From positions 1 to 5,447 of the forward strand of contig JAOZQW010000169.1 in the NCBI GenBank assembly GCA_029932015.1: a stretch of DNA of 5,447 nt, written 5' to 3'. Shown piece after piece: positions 1-5,447 of this stretch. The stretch's first letter is position 1; each line of letters begins with the position of its first letter. The DNA comes from Candidatus Fermentibacteraceae bacterium. GTDB taxonomy: Bacteria; Fermentibacterota; Fermentibacteria; Fermentibacterales; JCC-6. The position numbers and the translations under genes were made by a program. The notes beneath the pieces were generated by a model, which was not told the origin of the DNA, ran no database searches, and saw only the letters and a list, made by a program, of their open reading frames with translations.

Positions 1-401
1 GCATGAAGGTCTCCCGTGAAATGAAGGTTGATGTCCACCATCGGGATTATCTGGGAGTAGCCTCCTCCAGCAGCGCCGCCCTTCATTCCGAAAATGGGTC
101 CAAGAGAGGGCTCACGGATGGCACAGCAGACGGATTCTCCAAGTCTGCCGAATGCCTGTGTAAGACCAATCGTCGTTGTGGTCTTACCCTCACCAGCCGG
201 AGTAGGGGTCATTGCGGATACCAGAATGAGCTTGCCCTTACCTCTGCTTCTCTTCTCGAGAGTGTCGAGGTGGACTTTCGCCTTGTCGGAACCGTAGAGA
301 TCCAGGTCCTCCGGATGAAGACCCAGCTTAGCTGCAATCTCCTCTATGGGCAGGGGTTTCACTCTACTTGCGATCTCAATGTCCGGCGGGATCTCTTTCA
401 C
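1..401 (-). CDS. fhs: Formate--tetrahydrofolate ligase, N-terminal part (gene continues past the left window edge)
   Basis: Fhs (formyltetrahydrofolate synthetase) joins formate to tetrahydrofolate with ATP, giving 10-formyl-THF in the cytoplasm. This feeds purine and fMet synthesis, or the methyl branch of the Wood-Ljungdahl pathway. The 133 residues visible carry the family signature: an N-terminal PPDIEIA segment (residues 5-11), the helical lead-in ending in DLDLYG, the nucleotide-binding P-loop TPTPAGEGKTTT (65-76), REPSLGPIFGMKGGAAGGGY (96-115) and NLHFTGDLH at the window edge. The family is about 550-560 aa, so roughly a quarter is present. I chose the GTG at 401 because GGAGGAA lies 6 nt upstream and the protein then begins just before PPDIEIA, as known Fhs proteins do. 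In-frame ATGs at 437 and 455 lack good ribosome binding sites and would overlap the upstream gene. It lies 25 nt after the small gene at 427-657 and is probably cotranscribed with it. Identity is near certain; only the start is a choice. Confidence 0.97.
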   Translation of the reverse strand, partial: MKEIPPDIEIASRVKPLPIEEIAAKLGLHPEDLDLYGSDKAKVHLDTLEKRSRGKGKLILVSAMTPTPAGEGKTTTTIGLTQAFGRLGESVCCAIREPSLGPIFGMKGGAAGGGYSQIIPMVDINLHFTGDLH

Positions 402-405
402 TGCA

Positions 406-412
406 TTCCTCC
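406..412 (-). promoter_or_regulatory. Strong Shine-Dalgarno site that sets the fhs start
   Basis: On the minus strand GGAGGAA sits 6 nt before the GTG at 401. It is the best ribosome binding site near the beginning of fhs, and it decides in favour of the GTG start over the in-frame ATG codons at 437 and 455. It falls in the 25-nt gap after the stop codon of the upstream small gene. Confidence 0.8.
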
Positions 413-426
413 GATCAATGACCTTC

Positions 427-657
427 TCAGAAGCCATTGGAGCTGGTTTTCTCATGCGGCTCGAACTCCAATCGTTCAGTCCTGGGTTCCACTACCGTCT
501 CAAGGGTGCCCCCTTGAGGCAGTCCGAAGCCCTTCAGAGGATATACCCTAAAAACAGGTACGCCTTTCTTCCGTCCAGAGACTACACAGAACGAAGTCCC
601 TCTCAGGTCCGCCATTGTTGTCGCCTCTGCAACCGCTTCATCCAGCGTTCCGTACAA
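427..657 (-). CDS. Small protein of unknown function directly upstream of fhs (76 aa, TTG start)
   Basis: I do not recognise this protein. It is 76 aa, has no signal peptide or membrane segment, and so is probably cytoplasmic. A basic SGRKKG turn (about 27-32) is followed by a hydrophobic VPVFRVYPLKGFGLPQGG stretch (about 33-50), and the C-terminal quarter is polar and acidic. The pattern of alternating hydrophobic residues suggests a small beta-rich fold. The TTG at 657 is the likely start: a TGA stop lies immediately before it in frame and GAGAGGTG sits upstream at proper spacing. The ATG at 615 (62-aa product), with AGAGG 8 nt upstream, is the alternative. The stop is 25 nt ahead of the fhs GTG, which suggests cotranscription and a possible tie to one-carbon metabolism. 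That link is inference from position only. That the gene is real is supported by the ribosome binding site and tight packing against fhs, not by homology. Confidence 0.62.
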   Translation of the reverse strand: MYGTLDEAVAEATTMADLRGTSFCVVSGRKKGVPVFRVYPLKGFGLPQGGTLETVVEPRTERLEFEPHEKTSSNGF

Positions 658-662
658 TCAGG

Positions 663-670
663 CACCTCTC
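663..670 (-). promoter_or_regulatory. Ribosome binding site for the TTG-start small gene
   Basis: GAGAGGTG on the minus strand ends 5 nt before the TTG at 657. Because a stop codon directly precedes that TTG in the same frame, this site supports TTG as the true start rather than the ATG 42 nt further in. Confidence 0.5.
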
Positions 671-683
671 TTTCAACCAGTAC

Positions 684-712
684 AGTATTCAAAGCCGAGG
701 ACCAAGGCGCAA
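684..712 (-). promoter_or_regulatory. Weak candidate promoter for the small gene and fhs
   Basis: On the minus strand TTGCGC (712-707) and AATACT (689-684) are separated by 17 nt, each matching 4 of 6 positions of the sigma-70 consensus. The start point would fall near 678, giving a short leader containing the ribosome binding site. A promoter is expected somewhere between the terminator at 788-817 and the TTG at 657, but this match is poor and could be chance. Confidence 0.2.
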
Positions 713-787
713 TAGGCTGGATCTGTCAATTCTGCTACAGTATCCTGGCGAGGGGATCGGTGGGAAGGAGGGGAGCTGGATGGGGGA

Positions 788-817
788 AAAGGGAAGGCTG
801 CGGTAAGCCTTCCCTTT
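788..817 (-). terminator. Intrinsic terminator-like stem-loop after the Spy-like gene
   Basis: A perfect 12-bp inverted repeat (788-799 with 806-817, arms AAAGGGAAGGCT and AGCCTTCCCTTT) encloses a 6-nt loop. On the minus strand it begins 25 nt after the stop of the Spy-like gene and is followed by TTTTCCCCC. The T run is short, but the GC-rich stem, small loop and position between two units make a rho-independent terminator the best reading. It separates the envelope genes from the fhs unit. Confidence 0.8.
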
Positions 818-842
818 CATCTGAGGGGGGGAATTCGGTCTG

Positions 843-1430
843 CTAGCGCCCTGACATGGGTCCGGCCCCGCCGCGCTGGGGAGCACCACCCATCCCGCGG
901 CCGCCCATCATGCCGGCTCTCATTCCGCCCGGACCAGCTCCGGCGTGCTCTTCAACCATATCGGCAAGCTCTGCCAGCTGCTCATCAGTGAGTACATCAT
1001 GTATATCGACTATTGCCTGGAAGACTATTTCTCTTCCTGCTTCCCGGAGTTCCTCATCTCCTCCAAGGTTCTCCTCGAGATCGAAGACTGTCAGCGTAGG
1101 AGAAGTGAAGAGATCCATGAAATGCACTCTCTCTTCAGATGGAGCAGCAGCTTCCCGGAGTTCCTCCATGTCTTCTCTGGCATCGGTCAGGATCGTCTCG
1201 AGCTCCTCTTTCTGGGAATCCGTCAGATCAAGCCGACCGGCGAGCATCCTGAAGGCACTGATATTGCCCGGTCCGAAACTTTCGTTCATTCCTCCGCCGC
1301 CGGGCATCATCCCGCCAGGACGTCCTCCACTACCTCGGCCTGCCCCGCCCATGCCCTGGGCGAAAGCAACTCCCGTTATCAGCAGTGCTATTGCTACTAC
1401 TATCGCTGTTGTCCTTGCTCTTCCCGTCAT
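843..1430 (-). CDS. Spy/CpxP-like periplasmic protein with LTxxQ motifs and Gly/Met-rich tails (195 aa)
   Basis: This is a secreted periplasmic protein of the Spy/CpxP (LTxxQ) type, a family that includes the chaperone Spy, the Cpx regulator CpxP and metal-sensing relatives. A signal peptide (basic MTGRAR, hydrophobic core about 8-20) ends in AFA, with likely cleavage before Q25. The helical core carries two diagnostic motifs, LTDSQ (69-73) and LTDEQ (147-151), about 78 residues apart as in the family, each followed by an acidic amphipathic helix. The core is flanked by low-complexity Gly/Met/Arg-rich segments at about 25-48 and 164-195. These are not typical of Spy and might bind metal or stay disordered. 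GGAG lies about 8 nt before the ATG. The gene follows the lipoprotein at 1446-2324 after only 15 nt, so the two are probably one operon, and a stem-loop terminator follows. Family placement is fairly sure; a chaperone versus metal-related role is open. Confidence 0.8.
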   Translation of the reverse strand: MTGRARTTAIVVAIALLITGVAFAQGMGGAGRGSGGRPGGMMPGGGGMNESFGPGNISAFRMLAGRLDLTDSQKEELETILTDAREDMEELREAAAPSEERVHFMDLFTSPTLTVFDLEENLGGDEELREAGREIVFQAIVDIHDVLTDEQLAELADMVEEHAGAGPGGMRAGMMGGRGMGGAPQRGGAGPMSGR

Positions 1431-1445
1431 TGTTCTTCTCCGTTC

Positions 1446-2324
1446 CTATTCCTTGAGCGCGAAGATGCCCCATGCGCCGGAATCGTAATCCTCTTCAACC
1501 TGATCCGCCATTGTGTCTGCGTCGATAACATCCACCGCGATGAACCACCGATCAGAGGTTCCTTCAACGTACCATTCATATGTAAAGATACCGTCACCTG
1601 GAGTGATGTCACCAAACAGCCCGTCATCGTTCATGAAGTGGCGGGGCCATGTAGGACAGGGACCGTGAGCGAAAACGAAGCAGTCAGGCTCCATCTGCGG
1701 ATTTGCATGCAGCACCTCGGACTCAAGCCTTACCAGTGTGCCCGGCACAAGAACTGGAAGGCCGTCCTCAACTGAGTAGAATGTATCGGAGGAACTGCAC
1801 TCCCAGATGAGTTCATCACCCGAGTAGAGAGCCATGGACTGTACGAAGACCTCCTGTGGAATATCGGAGTCAAGGGCATATTCAGCCGGGGTGATGTGCG
1901 TGAGTACCCATCCACCATGGGGAGCTGTCCCCTCGTTCCGTCTCTCGACTATGAGCCTGCGGGTTCTGACGTCAACAATACTCTTTGTGCCCGGTTCAAA
2001 TTCTCCATCGTGTATGACATCGATGTTGAGCTGGGCATAGATTGGTCTGATAACCGTCAGAGTGCATGTGCCGATGGCCGGATCGTTCTCGAAGATGAGT
2101 TCCATACTGCTCTCAGAGATGATCTCCCTGAACCAGAACTCCGGCATCTCAACAGACTTGCCCTCATCCCCGCCCTGGCCATCCAGCGGCTGCATCCTTA
2201 CTATTCCGCTTGAGGCAACGAGCTGCTGGATATTAGCCTCATCAGAGACCTCCAGCGGTGGATCCTCGACACACCCCATGCTTAGAAGCGCAAGAACTGC
2301 GACTGTTCCAAGAAACATTTTCAT
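1446..2324 (-). CDS. Lipoprotein with Asp/Gly-rich Ig-like C-terminal segment, unknown function (292 aa)
   Basis: The N-terminus is a clear lipoprotein signal: MK, a short hydrophobic core and the lipobox LSMGC (14-18), so C18 should be lipidated and the protein anchored in the envelope. V19-E20 after the cysteine does not resemble the Asp+2 inner-membrane retention signal of enterobacteria. The mature part is mostly beta-strand in character with no catalytic motif I recognise. Near the C-terminus, NDDGLFGDITPGDGIFTYEW (232-251) resembles the DDG..GD...GDGIYT pattern of Ig-like surface-protein domains (choice-of-anchor X type), and its acidic loops could bind calcium. Four more cysteines (87, 176, 215, 223) might form disulfides. 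The start is supported by GAGGAGGA about 6 nt before the ATG. It shares a probable operon with the Spy-like gene 15 nt downstream, hinting at a joint role in envelope maintenance. Function unknown. Confidence 0.85.
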   Translation of the reverse strand: MKMFLGTVAVLALLSMGCVEDPPLEVSDEANIQQLVASSGIVRMQPLDGQGGDEGKSVEMPEFWFREIISESSMELIFENDPAIGTCTLTVIRPIYAQLNIDVIHDGEFEPGTKSIVDVRTRRLIVERRNEGTAPHGGWVLTHITPAEYALDSDIPQEVFVQSMALYSGDELIWECSSSDTFYSVEDGLPVLVPGTLVRLESEVLHANPQMEPDCFVFAHGPCPTWPRHFMNDDGLFGDITPGDGIFTYEWYVEGTSDRWFIAVDVIDADTMADQVEEDYDSGAWGIFALKE

Positions 2325-2376
2325 ATCCGCTCCTCCTCTCTTTCCTGCGATATGCTGACAAGAAAGTAAGAACGGG

Positions 2377-2404
2377 ATATTAGCCTATCGTAACAGAATG
2401 TAAC
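2377..2404 (-). promoter_or_regulatory. Candidate sigma-70-type promoter for the lipoprotein/Spy-like unit
   Basis: On the minus strand GTTACA (2404-2399) and TAATAT (2382-2377) are separated by 16 nt, each matching 4 of 6 consensus positions. It sits in the 130-nt gap ahead of the lipoprotein gene, about 50 nt before its ATG. The -35 region is also part of a short direct repeat (GTAAC at 2390-2394 and 2400-2404 on the plus strand, 10 bp apart). The placement is sensible but the match is moderate. Confidence 0.3.
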
Positions 2405-2454
2405 GGTTCCATCGGAATGGCTGCGGTGCCAGATACCGGTGGAAACCAGAACTA

Positions 2455-2832
2455 CTACCTGCCTCTGACTTCTTTCATCTTCCTCTGGAAAGCCTCGTGC
2501 TCTTCTGCCCACTCCTGCTCGAGTTTCTTGAGCTTACGAGTTGAGTCATCTCGATCCTGGCCCTGCTCGATGAGAGCCTCCAACTTTGCACGCTTGTTCT
2601 TGTAGGCTTCCCGGTGCTTCTTGAACTTGTTCTCGATGTTCTCTGCAGGATCACCTGCATTGTCATCCGAACGCTCCTTGTATGCCAGTTTCTTCTCATG
2701 AACCCGCTTCTGCACATGCTTCTTCTCCGGATGGCGGGACTTCTTCGAGGGTCGTCCATCATCCGACTTTCCAGATTCTGCATTCCTGCCCATGGCAGCG
2801 GTCTTCTTGGTGATTCTCTTCAGCCAGCTCAT
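2455..2832 (-). CDS. Small, very charged coiled-coil protein of unknown function (125 aa)
   Basis: I do not recognise a family. The protein has no signal peptide or membrane segment, so it should be cytoplasmic. Residues 1-55 are strongly basic (many Lys, Arg and His, with SKKSRHPEKKHVQKR at about 29-43), which would suit nucleic-acid or polyanion binding. After a short acidic linker (DDNAGDPAEN, 56-65), residues 66-122 form a Lys/Glu-rich heptad-like helix that looks like a coiled coil (for example KLKKLEQEWAEEHEAF, 100-115). GGAAGGTG precedes the ATG at about 8 nt. It lies 32 nt after the GH39-like lipoprotein gene and is probably cotranscribed with it. The opposite strand also has open frames here, but none has comparable start signals. 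Whether it is a true gene rests on the ribosome binding site, spacing and consistent composition, as no homology is visible. Confidence 0.6.
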   Translation of the reverse strand: MSWLKRITKKTAAMGRNAESGKSDDGRPSKKSRHPEKKHVQKRVHEKKLAYKERSDDNAGDPAENIENKFKKHREAYKNKRAKLEALIEQGQDRDDSTRKLKKLEQEWAEEHEAFQRKMKEVRGR

Positions 2833-2864
2833 AGTAATAACACCTTCCTGTTTTTCGTCTACTG

Positions 2865-4307
2865 CTAGTAACCTACCGGGACAGTCAGTACCAGCAGTGT
2901 TTCATACGGCCCGAGATGGATCGACGTTTCCATAAAGGGCTCAGTTATCAGTGAATCGCCCAGCGGGTCCAGTTTCAATATGACCCCATTCGCACCTGAA
3001 GTGACCCAGCGGGAGAGGTACTCCAGCTTTATCTGGCTGCTGTCCCCCGACATGCTCACTATGAGGATCGCTAGTTCTCCCTCGCGGTCTTCTCCTGCGA
3101 TGACATTCATCTGCCGGTAGATAGGGCACTCGTCCTCCCCGTATCTGGTGACTCCGGCATCTACTCTTGCCGGATGATCAAGCAGATGCTTCCAGAGAAG
3201 CAGTACTTCAGCGGTCAGCCGGGGTGAGCCGTCCTCTTCGAACAGCCCTGCCCCGCTAACAAAGCCCGTTTCCGCAGGACGATCTATGATCGGGGTAATG
3301 TATGCATTGGTCACATCCGCTTCCTGAAGAAGAAGAAGGATGGATGTCAGTGATGCAGCTCCCTGAGGCATGTCCATAGGACAGGTAGCATCATCATCCT
3401 GGCCGGCCAGATTCATGTTCATTCCTGTCAGATGCAGTTCGATATCCTCCATGCCGTACTCTCCCATGATGTCGCGGATGAGCAGCGGGATGTTCCGGTA
3501 CATGTCGAGGTCGGGGGAGTTGATCCTGAAAGTAATGAAATCGAGAGAGACAGCACTCTCTTCCAACTGACGAAAGAGTGACCTGAACATCGTATCAGCC
3601 AGTGCTTCCTCCGTTACAATGAAGCCACCTCCCCCAACCGGCAGGTCGGGAAATTCGATCTGGATAGCCTGAACCGCACTGATGAAGTACCCGTTCAGCA
3701 GTGTTCGGTCCGAGGCTGTGCTGCTGTCTGTCTGGAGATTGATGATCTCCACTCCATCGAGGCAATCCTCTCCCCATACTTCAGTATCTCCGAAATGCTG
3801 CACCAGTTCAACCAGCGCTAATGACGGATATTCCGCAGGGTCACCTCCTCCATCTGCCGAGGTGTTTGACAGCATCTCATAGGAATAGTACGAGTCACAT
3901 ATCTGCAGAGTGGGTCTGAAACCCGCTCTCTGGATGCATGCAAACAGCGAATCCTGCTGCTCCGGGATAGACAGTACAGTGGCTGATGGAGAGACGGACC
4001 GGTCAGAATATATATCTGCCATGTCGAAGCAGGCTGGATCGGGTATCTGCACCAGGCTCACTCCCAGTCTGGAATACTCATCTGACAGGTCGATCAGTAT
4101 GGAATCCGCGAAGAATACAGGTCCCTCTCCGAACCCCGGCATCTGCATAAGGGATTCCCCGGAGGGTTCGCCGATTATCAGGACGTAGCTACCATCCTCC
4201 AGATCGGCTCCGGGATTTTCGGCATACTTATCGCATGCTGAAACAGCTGCGACAAGGATCGAGGCAGCCAGGACTGATACGCATGAATTCAGGCTCCTGT
4301 GGAACAT
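2865..4307 (-). CDS. Lipoprotein with GH39-like TIM barrel, apparently lacking the catalytic glutamates (480 aa)
   Basis: A lipoprotein signal with lipobox AVSAC (21-25) anchors the protein by C25. The rest follows the order of landmarks in GH39 beta-xylosidase-like hydrolases: a FACIQRAGFRPTLQICD strand-helix (122-138) like the GlxP segment, LVQHF (168-172) like the conserved HF, a putative NEP strand GVEIINLQTDS (185-195), an AVQAIQIEFPDLPVGGGGF stretch (211-229) like the AIK..p.l.VGGP element, LDFITFR (255-261) like DFxSxH, and IELHLTGMN (289-297) like the lhlTEWN nucleophile strand. A gLF..dGsPR segment (354-363) and a beta-sandwich-like tail (about 395-478) complete the plan. In this alignment both catalytic Glu are missing: the acid/base maps to L191 and the nucleophile to G295, and the usual His is R261. 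It is therefore probably a non-enzymatic, perhaps glycan-binding, relative. GAGG lies 7 nt before the ATG. That it is a lipoprotein is sure; the GH39 fold is inferred from memory of the family. Confidence 0.85.
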   Translation of the reverse strand: MFHRSLNSCVSVLAASILVAAVSACDKYAENPGADLEDGSYVLIIGEPSGESLMQMPGFGEGPVFFADSILIDLSDEYSRLGVSLVQIPDPACFDMADIYSDRSVSPSATVLSIPEQQDSLFACIQRAGFRPTLQICDSYYSYEMLSNTSADGGGDPAEYPSLALVELVQHFGDTEVWGEDCLDGVEIINLQTDSSTASDRTLLNGYFISAVQAIQIEFPDLPVGGGGFIVTEEALADTMFRSLFRQLEESAVSLDFITFRINSPDLDMYRNIPLLIRDIMGEYGMEDIELHLTGMNMNLAGQDDDATCPMDMPQGAASLTSILLLLQEADVTNAYITPIIDRPAETGFVSGAGLFEEDGSPRLTAEVLLLWKHLLDHPARVDAGVTRYGEDECPIYRQMNVIAGEDREGELAILIVSMSGDSSQIKLEYLSRWVTSGANGVILKLDPLGDSLITEPFMETSIHLGPYETLLVLTVPVGY

Positions 4308-4328
4308 CTGGAATCCTCTATCCTGATA

Positions 4329-4359
4329 AGACGGCAGCGCTGTATTTGCCCGACCGTCT
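4329..4359 (-). other. Small hairpin in the spacer between the FadL-type gene and the GH39-like gene
   Basis: A perfect 6-bp inverted repeat (AGACGG at 4329-4334, CCGTCT at 4354-4359) with a 19-nt loop lies in the 60-nt spacer, about 9 nt after the stop of the outer-membrane gene on the minus strand. No T run follows, so it is a weak terminator at best. It could protect the upstream mRNA end or set differential expression of the two genes. Confidence 0.35.
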
Positions 4360-4367
4360 ACAATGAT

Positions 4368-5447
4368 CTACTTGAAACTGATCTCGGCACCGAGACCGAA
4401 GTACCAGACTTTCTTGTTGTATGTCGAGTTCTCATACAGCCCCGAACCGCTTCCTTCGAGATAGATGTTCCTGCCCCCTGCAAGAGTCAGGGCCATGTCA
4501 TCATTGAGAGAGTAGCGCACACCTCCTCCGATGCAATGACAGTCCAGATTGTATTCGAAGTCGCTGAAGGTATCCTCGTTGCCTCCGAGGTTGGAGTAGA
4601 CGTAACCCAGGCCGAGAAGCGCTCTCTGAGAGACCTGATAATCAATTCCCACTCCCGCATCCCAGCCGTTGGTATAGTCGTCATCGAGCCCATCAAGGCT
4701 GTCCTCAGCTGCATCCTCAACGAAATAGTAATTCCACATCGTGCTCAGCTGAAACTCGGGAGAGAACCTGTAGGAGATACCGCCTGAGAACATGGCGGGA
4801 AGATCTCTTCGCTGGGTGTACCCATCGGTATATGACGAGTCCGGCAGACCGAAGGCGGCCCAGTCGTTAGTGGTCACGGTGGTCTCGAACTCCAGATCGG
4901 TCCTGGTCTCGTAGCGCAGGGCAATGTTCATATCTTCAGTCGGAACTACATCTATACTGATTATCCCGTTGAATCCGCTGGCGGTCTTCTCGACATCGAG
5001 TACTCTATGCTCTGTGCCAACCGGCAGTGGTGGAACTGTATCACCCGGGATTGAATCGAACATGACAACAAAATCACCAGTACCGCTGTAGCTCTTCTTT
5101 CCCGAAGTGTATCTGCCGGCAAACCCCACTGAGAGTATGTCATTTACCGCATATGATACTCCGGCTGTTCCGGCAAGGTACTGGGAGGAGGCTTCAATAC
5201 TGCCTTCGGTCATGAGTGCAAAATACCGGGGGTCACCACCGTGCATCGCGCGTTGAACGCCTGTCTCAAGCAGCGGCATCGCATATATGCCATCCTTGTA
5301 GTCCAGCGAACCGCCTCCGGCCGGCACTGTGAATGCGCCATACACTGCCCAGTCGCCGGTTCTGAAGACCGCATAGAGATCAGGATAGAAGAGAGTAGGC
5401 TTGTTCGACTCGTATGTCACGGTAGTGTCCGTATTCCAGTAGGGAGT
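4368..5447 (-). CDS. FadL/OMPP1-type outer-membrane barrel protein, C-terminal part (gene continues past the right window edge)
   Basis: This is an outer-membrane beta-barrel of the FadL/TodX type, a family that takes up long-chain fatty acids or other hydrophobic compounds. The 359 residues in the window have no stop before the right edge; an ATG at 5420 is internal, and TPYWNTDTT just before it reads as ordinary coding sequence. Typical features are repeated amphipathic strands ending in a turn of Asn, Asp or Ser plus aromatics, the LPAMFSGGISYRFSPEFQLS strand pair (window residues 216-235, like the lP..f..Gi.Y.f.p...l of the family), an acidic loop EDAAEDSLDGLDDD (244-257), GGGVRYSLNDDMALTLAGG (307-325) and a C-terminal amphipathic strand ending EISFK. 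Full-length members are about 400-500 aa, so the signal peptide and hatch domain are outside the window. A CHC motif (303-305) is unusual for a barrel. The substrate cannot be told. The GH39-like lipoprotein gene follows after 60 nt. Confidence 0.8.
   Translation of the reverse strand, partial: TPYWNTDTTVTYESNKPTLFYPDLYAVFRTGDWAVYGAFTVPAGGGSLDYKDGIYAMPLLETGVQRAMHGGDPRYFALMTEGSIEASSQYLAGTAGVSYAVNDILSVGFAGRYTSGKKSYSGTGDFVVMFDSIPGDTVPPLPVGTEHRVLDVEKTASGFNGIISIDVVPTEDMNIALRYETRTDLEFETTVTTNDWAAFGLPDSSYTDGYTQRRDLPAMFSGGISYRFSPEFQLSTMWNYYFVEDAAEDSLDGLDDDYTNGWDAGVGIDYQVSQRALLGLGYVYSNLGGNEDTFSDFEYNLDCHCIGGGVRYSLNDDMALTLAGGRNIYLEGSGSGLYENSTYNKKVWYFGLGAEISFK

Noticed and set aside
402..455. In-frame ATG codons at 437 and 455 as upstream starts for fhs
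   Set aside because: They lack a good ribosome binding site and overlap the upstream gene, while the GTG at 401 has GGAGGAA at 6 nt and matches the usual Fhs N-terminus.
3..551. 182-aa plus-strand open frame at the left end
   Set aside because: It lies antisense to fhs, whose minus-strand translation matches a highly conserved enzyme.
724..729. Perfect TTGACA on the minus strand as a -35 box
   Set aside because: No acceptable -10 hexamer is found 16-18 nt downstream (the sequence there is CTTGGT-like).
681..743. Direct repeat TACAGTAT at 681-688 and 736-743
   Set aside because: An 8-bp repeat 55 nt apart with no further extended identity is likely to be chance, and it does not flank any element.
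856..1488. Long plus-strand open frame opposite the Spy-like gene, rich in Pro and Ser
   Set aside because: It is the antisense image of the Gly/Met-rich gene: poly-Pro and poly-Ser runs mirror its Gly and acidic codons. The minus-strand frame has a signal peptide, two LTxxQ motifs and a ribosome binding site.
945..1775. 276-aa plus-strand open frame spanning the junction of two minus-strand genes
   Set aside because: It crosses the boundary between the Spy-like gene and the lipoprotein gene, shows no domain and has odd composition; both minus-strand genes are well supported.
2407..2453. Possible hairpin GGTTTCCA / TGGAACC ahead of the lipoprotein gene, as a terminator for the coiled-coil gene
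   Set aside because: The stem is bulged, the loop is nearly 30 nt and no T run follows, so it is not convincing.

Overview
The window reads as a piece of a bacterial chromosome with moderate GC content. All seven supported genes lie on the minus strand, so transcription runs from the right end of the window to the left. Two lipoproteins with lipoboxes, a FadL-type outer-membrane barrel and a Spy/CpxP-like periplasmic protein show a diderm (Gram-negative type) cell. The abundance of uncharacterised lipoproteins and the formate--tetrahydrofolate ligase would fit a little-studied lineage of the FCB group (Fermentibacterota- or Krumholzibacteriota-like). That placement is a guess from style, not from a marker gene.

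Layout in order of transcription (right to left): (1) 5447-4368, the C-terminal part of a FadL/OMPP1-type outer-membrane protein; (2) a 60-nt spacer with a small hairpin; (3) 4307-2865, a 480-aa lipoprotein that appears to be a GH39-like (beta-xylosidase-type) TIM barrel with both catalytic glutamates replaced; (4) 2832-2455, a 125-aa very charged, coiled-coil protein that follows after 32 nt; (5) a 130-nt spacer with a possible promoter; (6) 2324-1446, a 292-aa lipoprotein with an acidic Asp/Gly-rich Ig-like C-terminal segment; (7) 1430-843, a Spy/CpxP-like protein with two LTxxQ motifs and Gly/Met/Arg-rich tails, 15 nt after the lipoprotein; (8) a 12-bp perfect stem-loop at 788-817 that closes this unit; (9) 657-427, a 76-aa unknown protein probably starting with TTG; (10) 401-1, the N-terminal third of or less of formate--tetrahydrofolate ligase (fhs), starting at GTG behind a strong ribosome binding site.

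Functionally there are two blocks. Genes 1-7 are envelope genes (outer membrane, lipid-anchored and periplasmic proteins) and probably form two transcription units. The last two genes form a separate one-carbon-metabolism unit, in which Fhs makes 10-formyl-tetrahydrofolate and the small upstream protein has no known role. No tRNA, rRNA, CRISPR array, insertion sequence or phage gene was seen. The most interesting items are the apparently catalytically dead GH39-like lipoprotein and the small TTG-start gene coupled to fhs.
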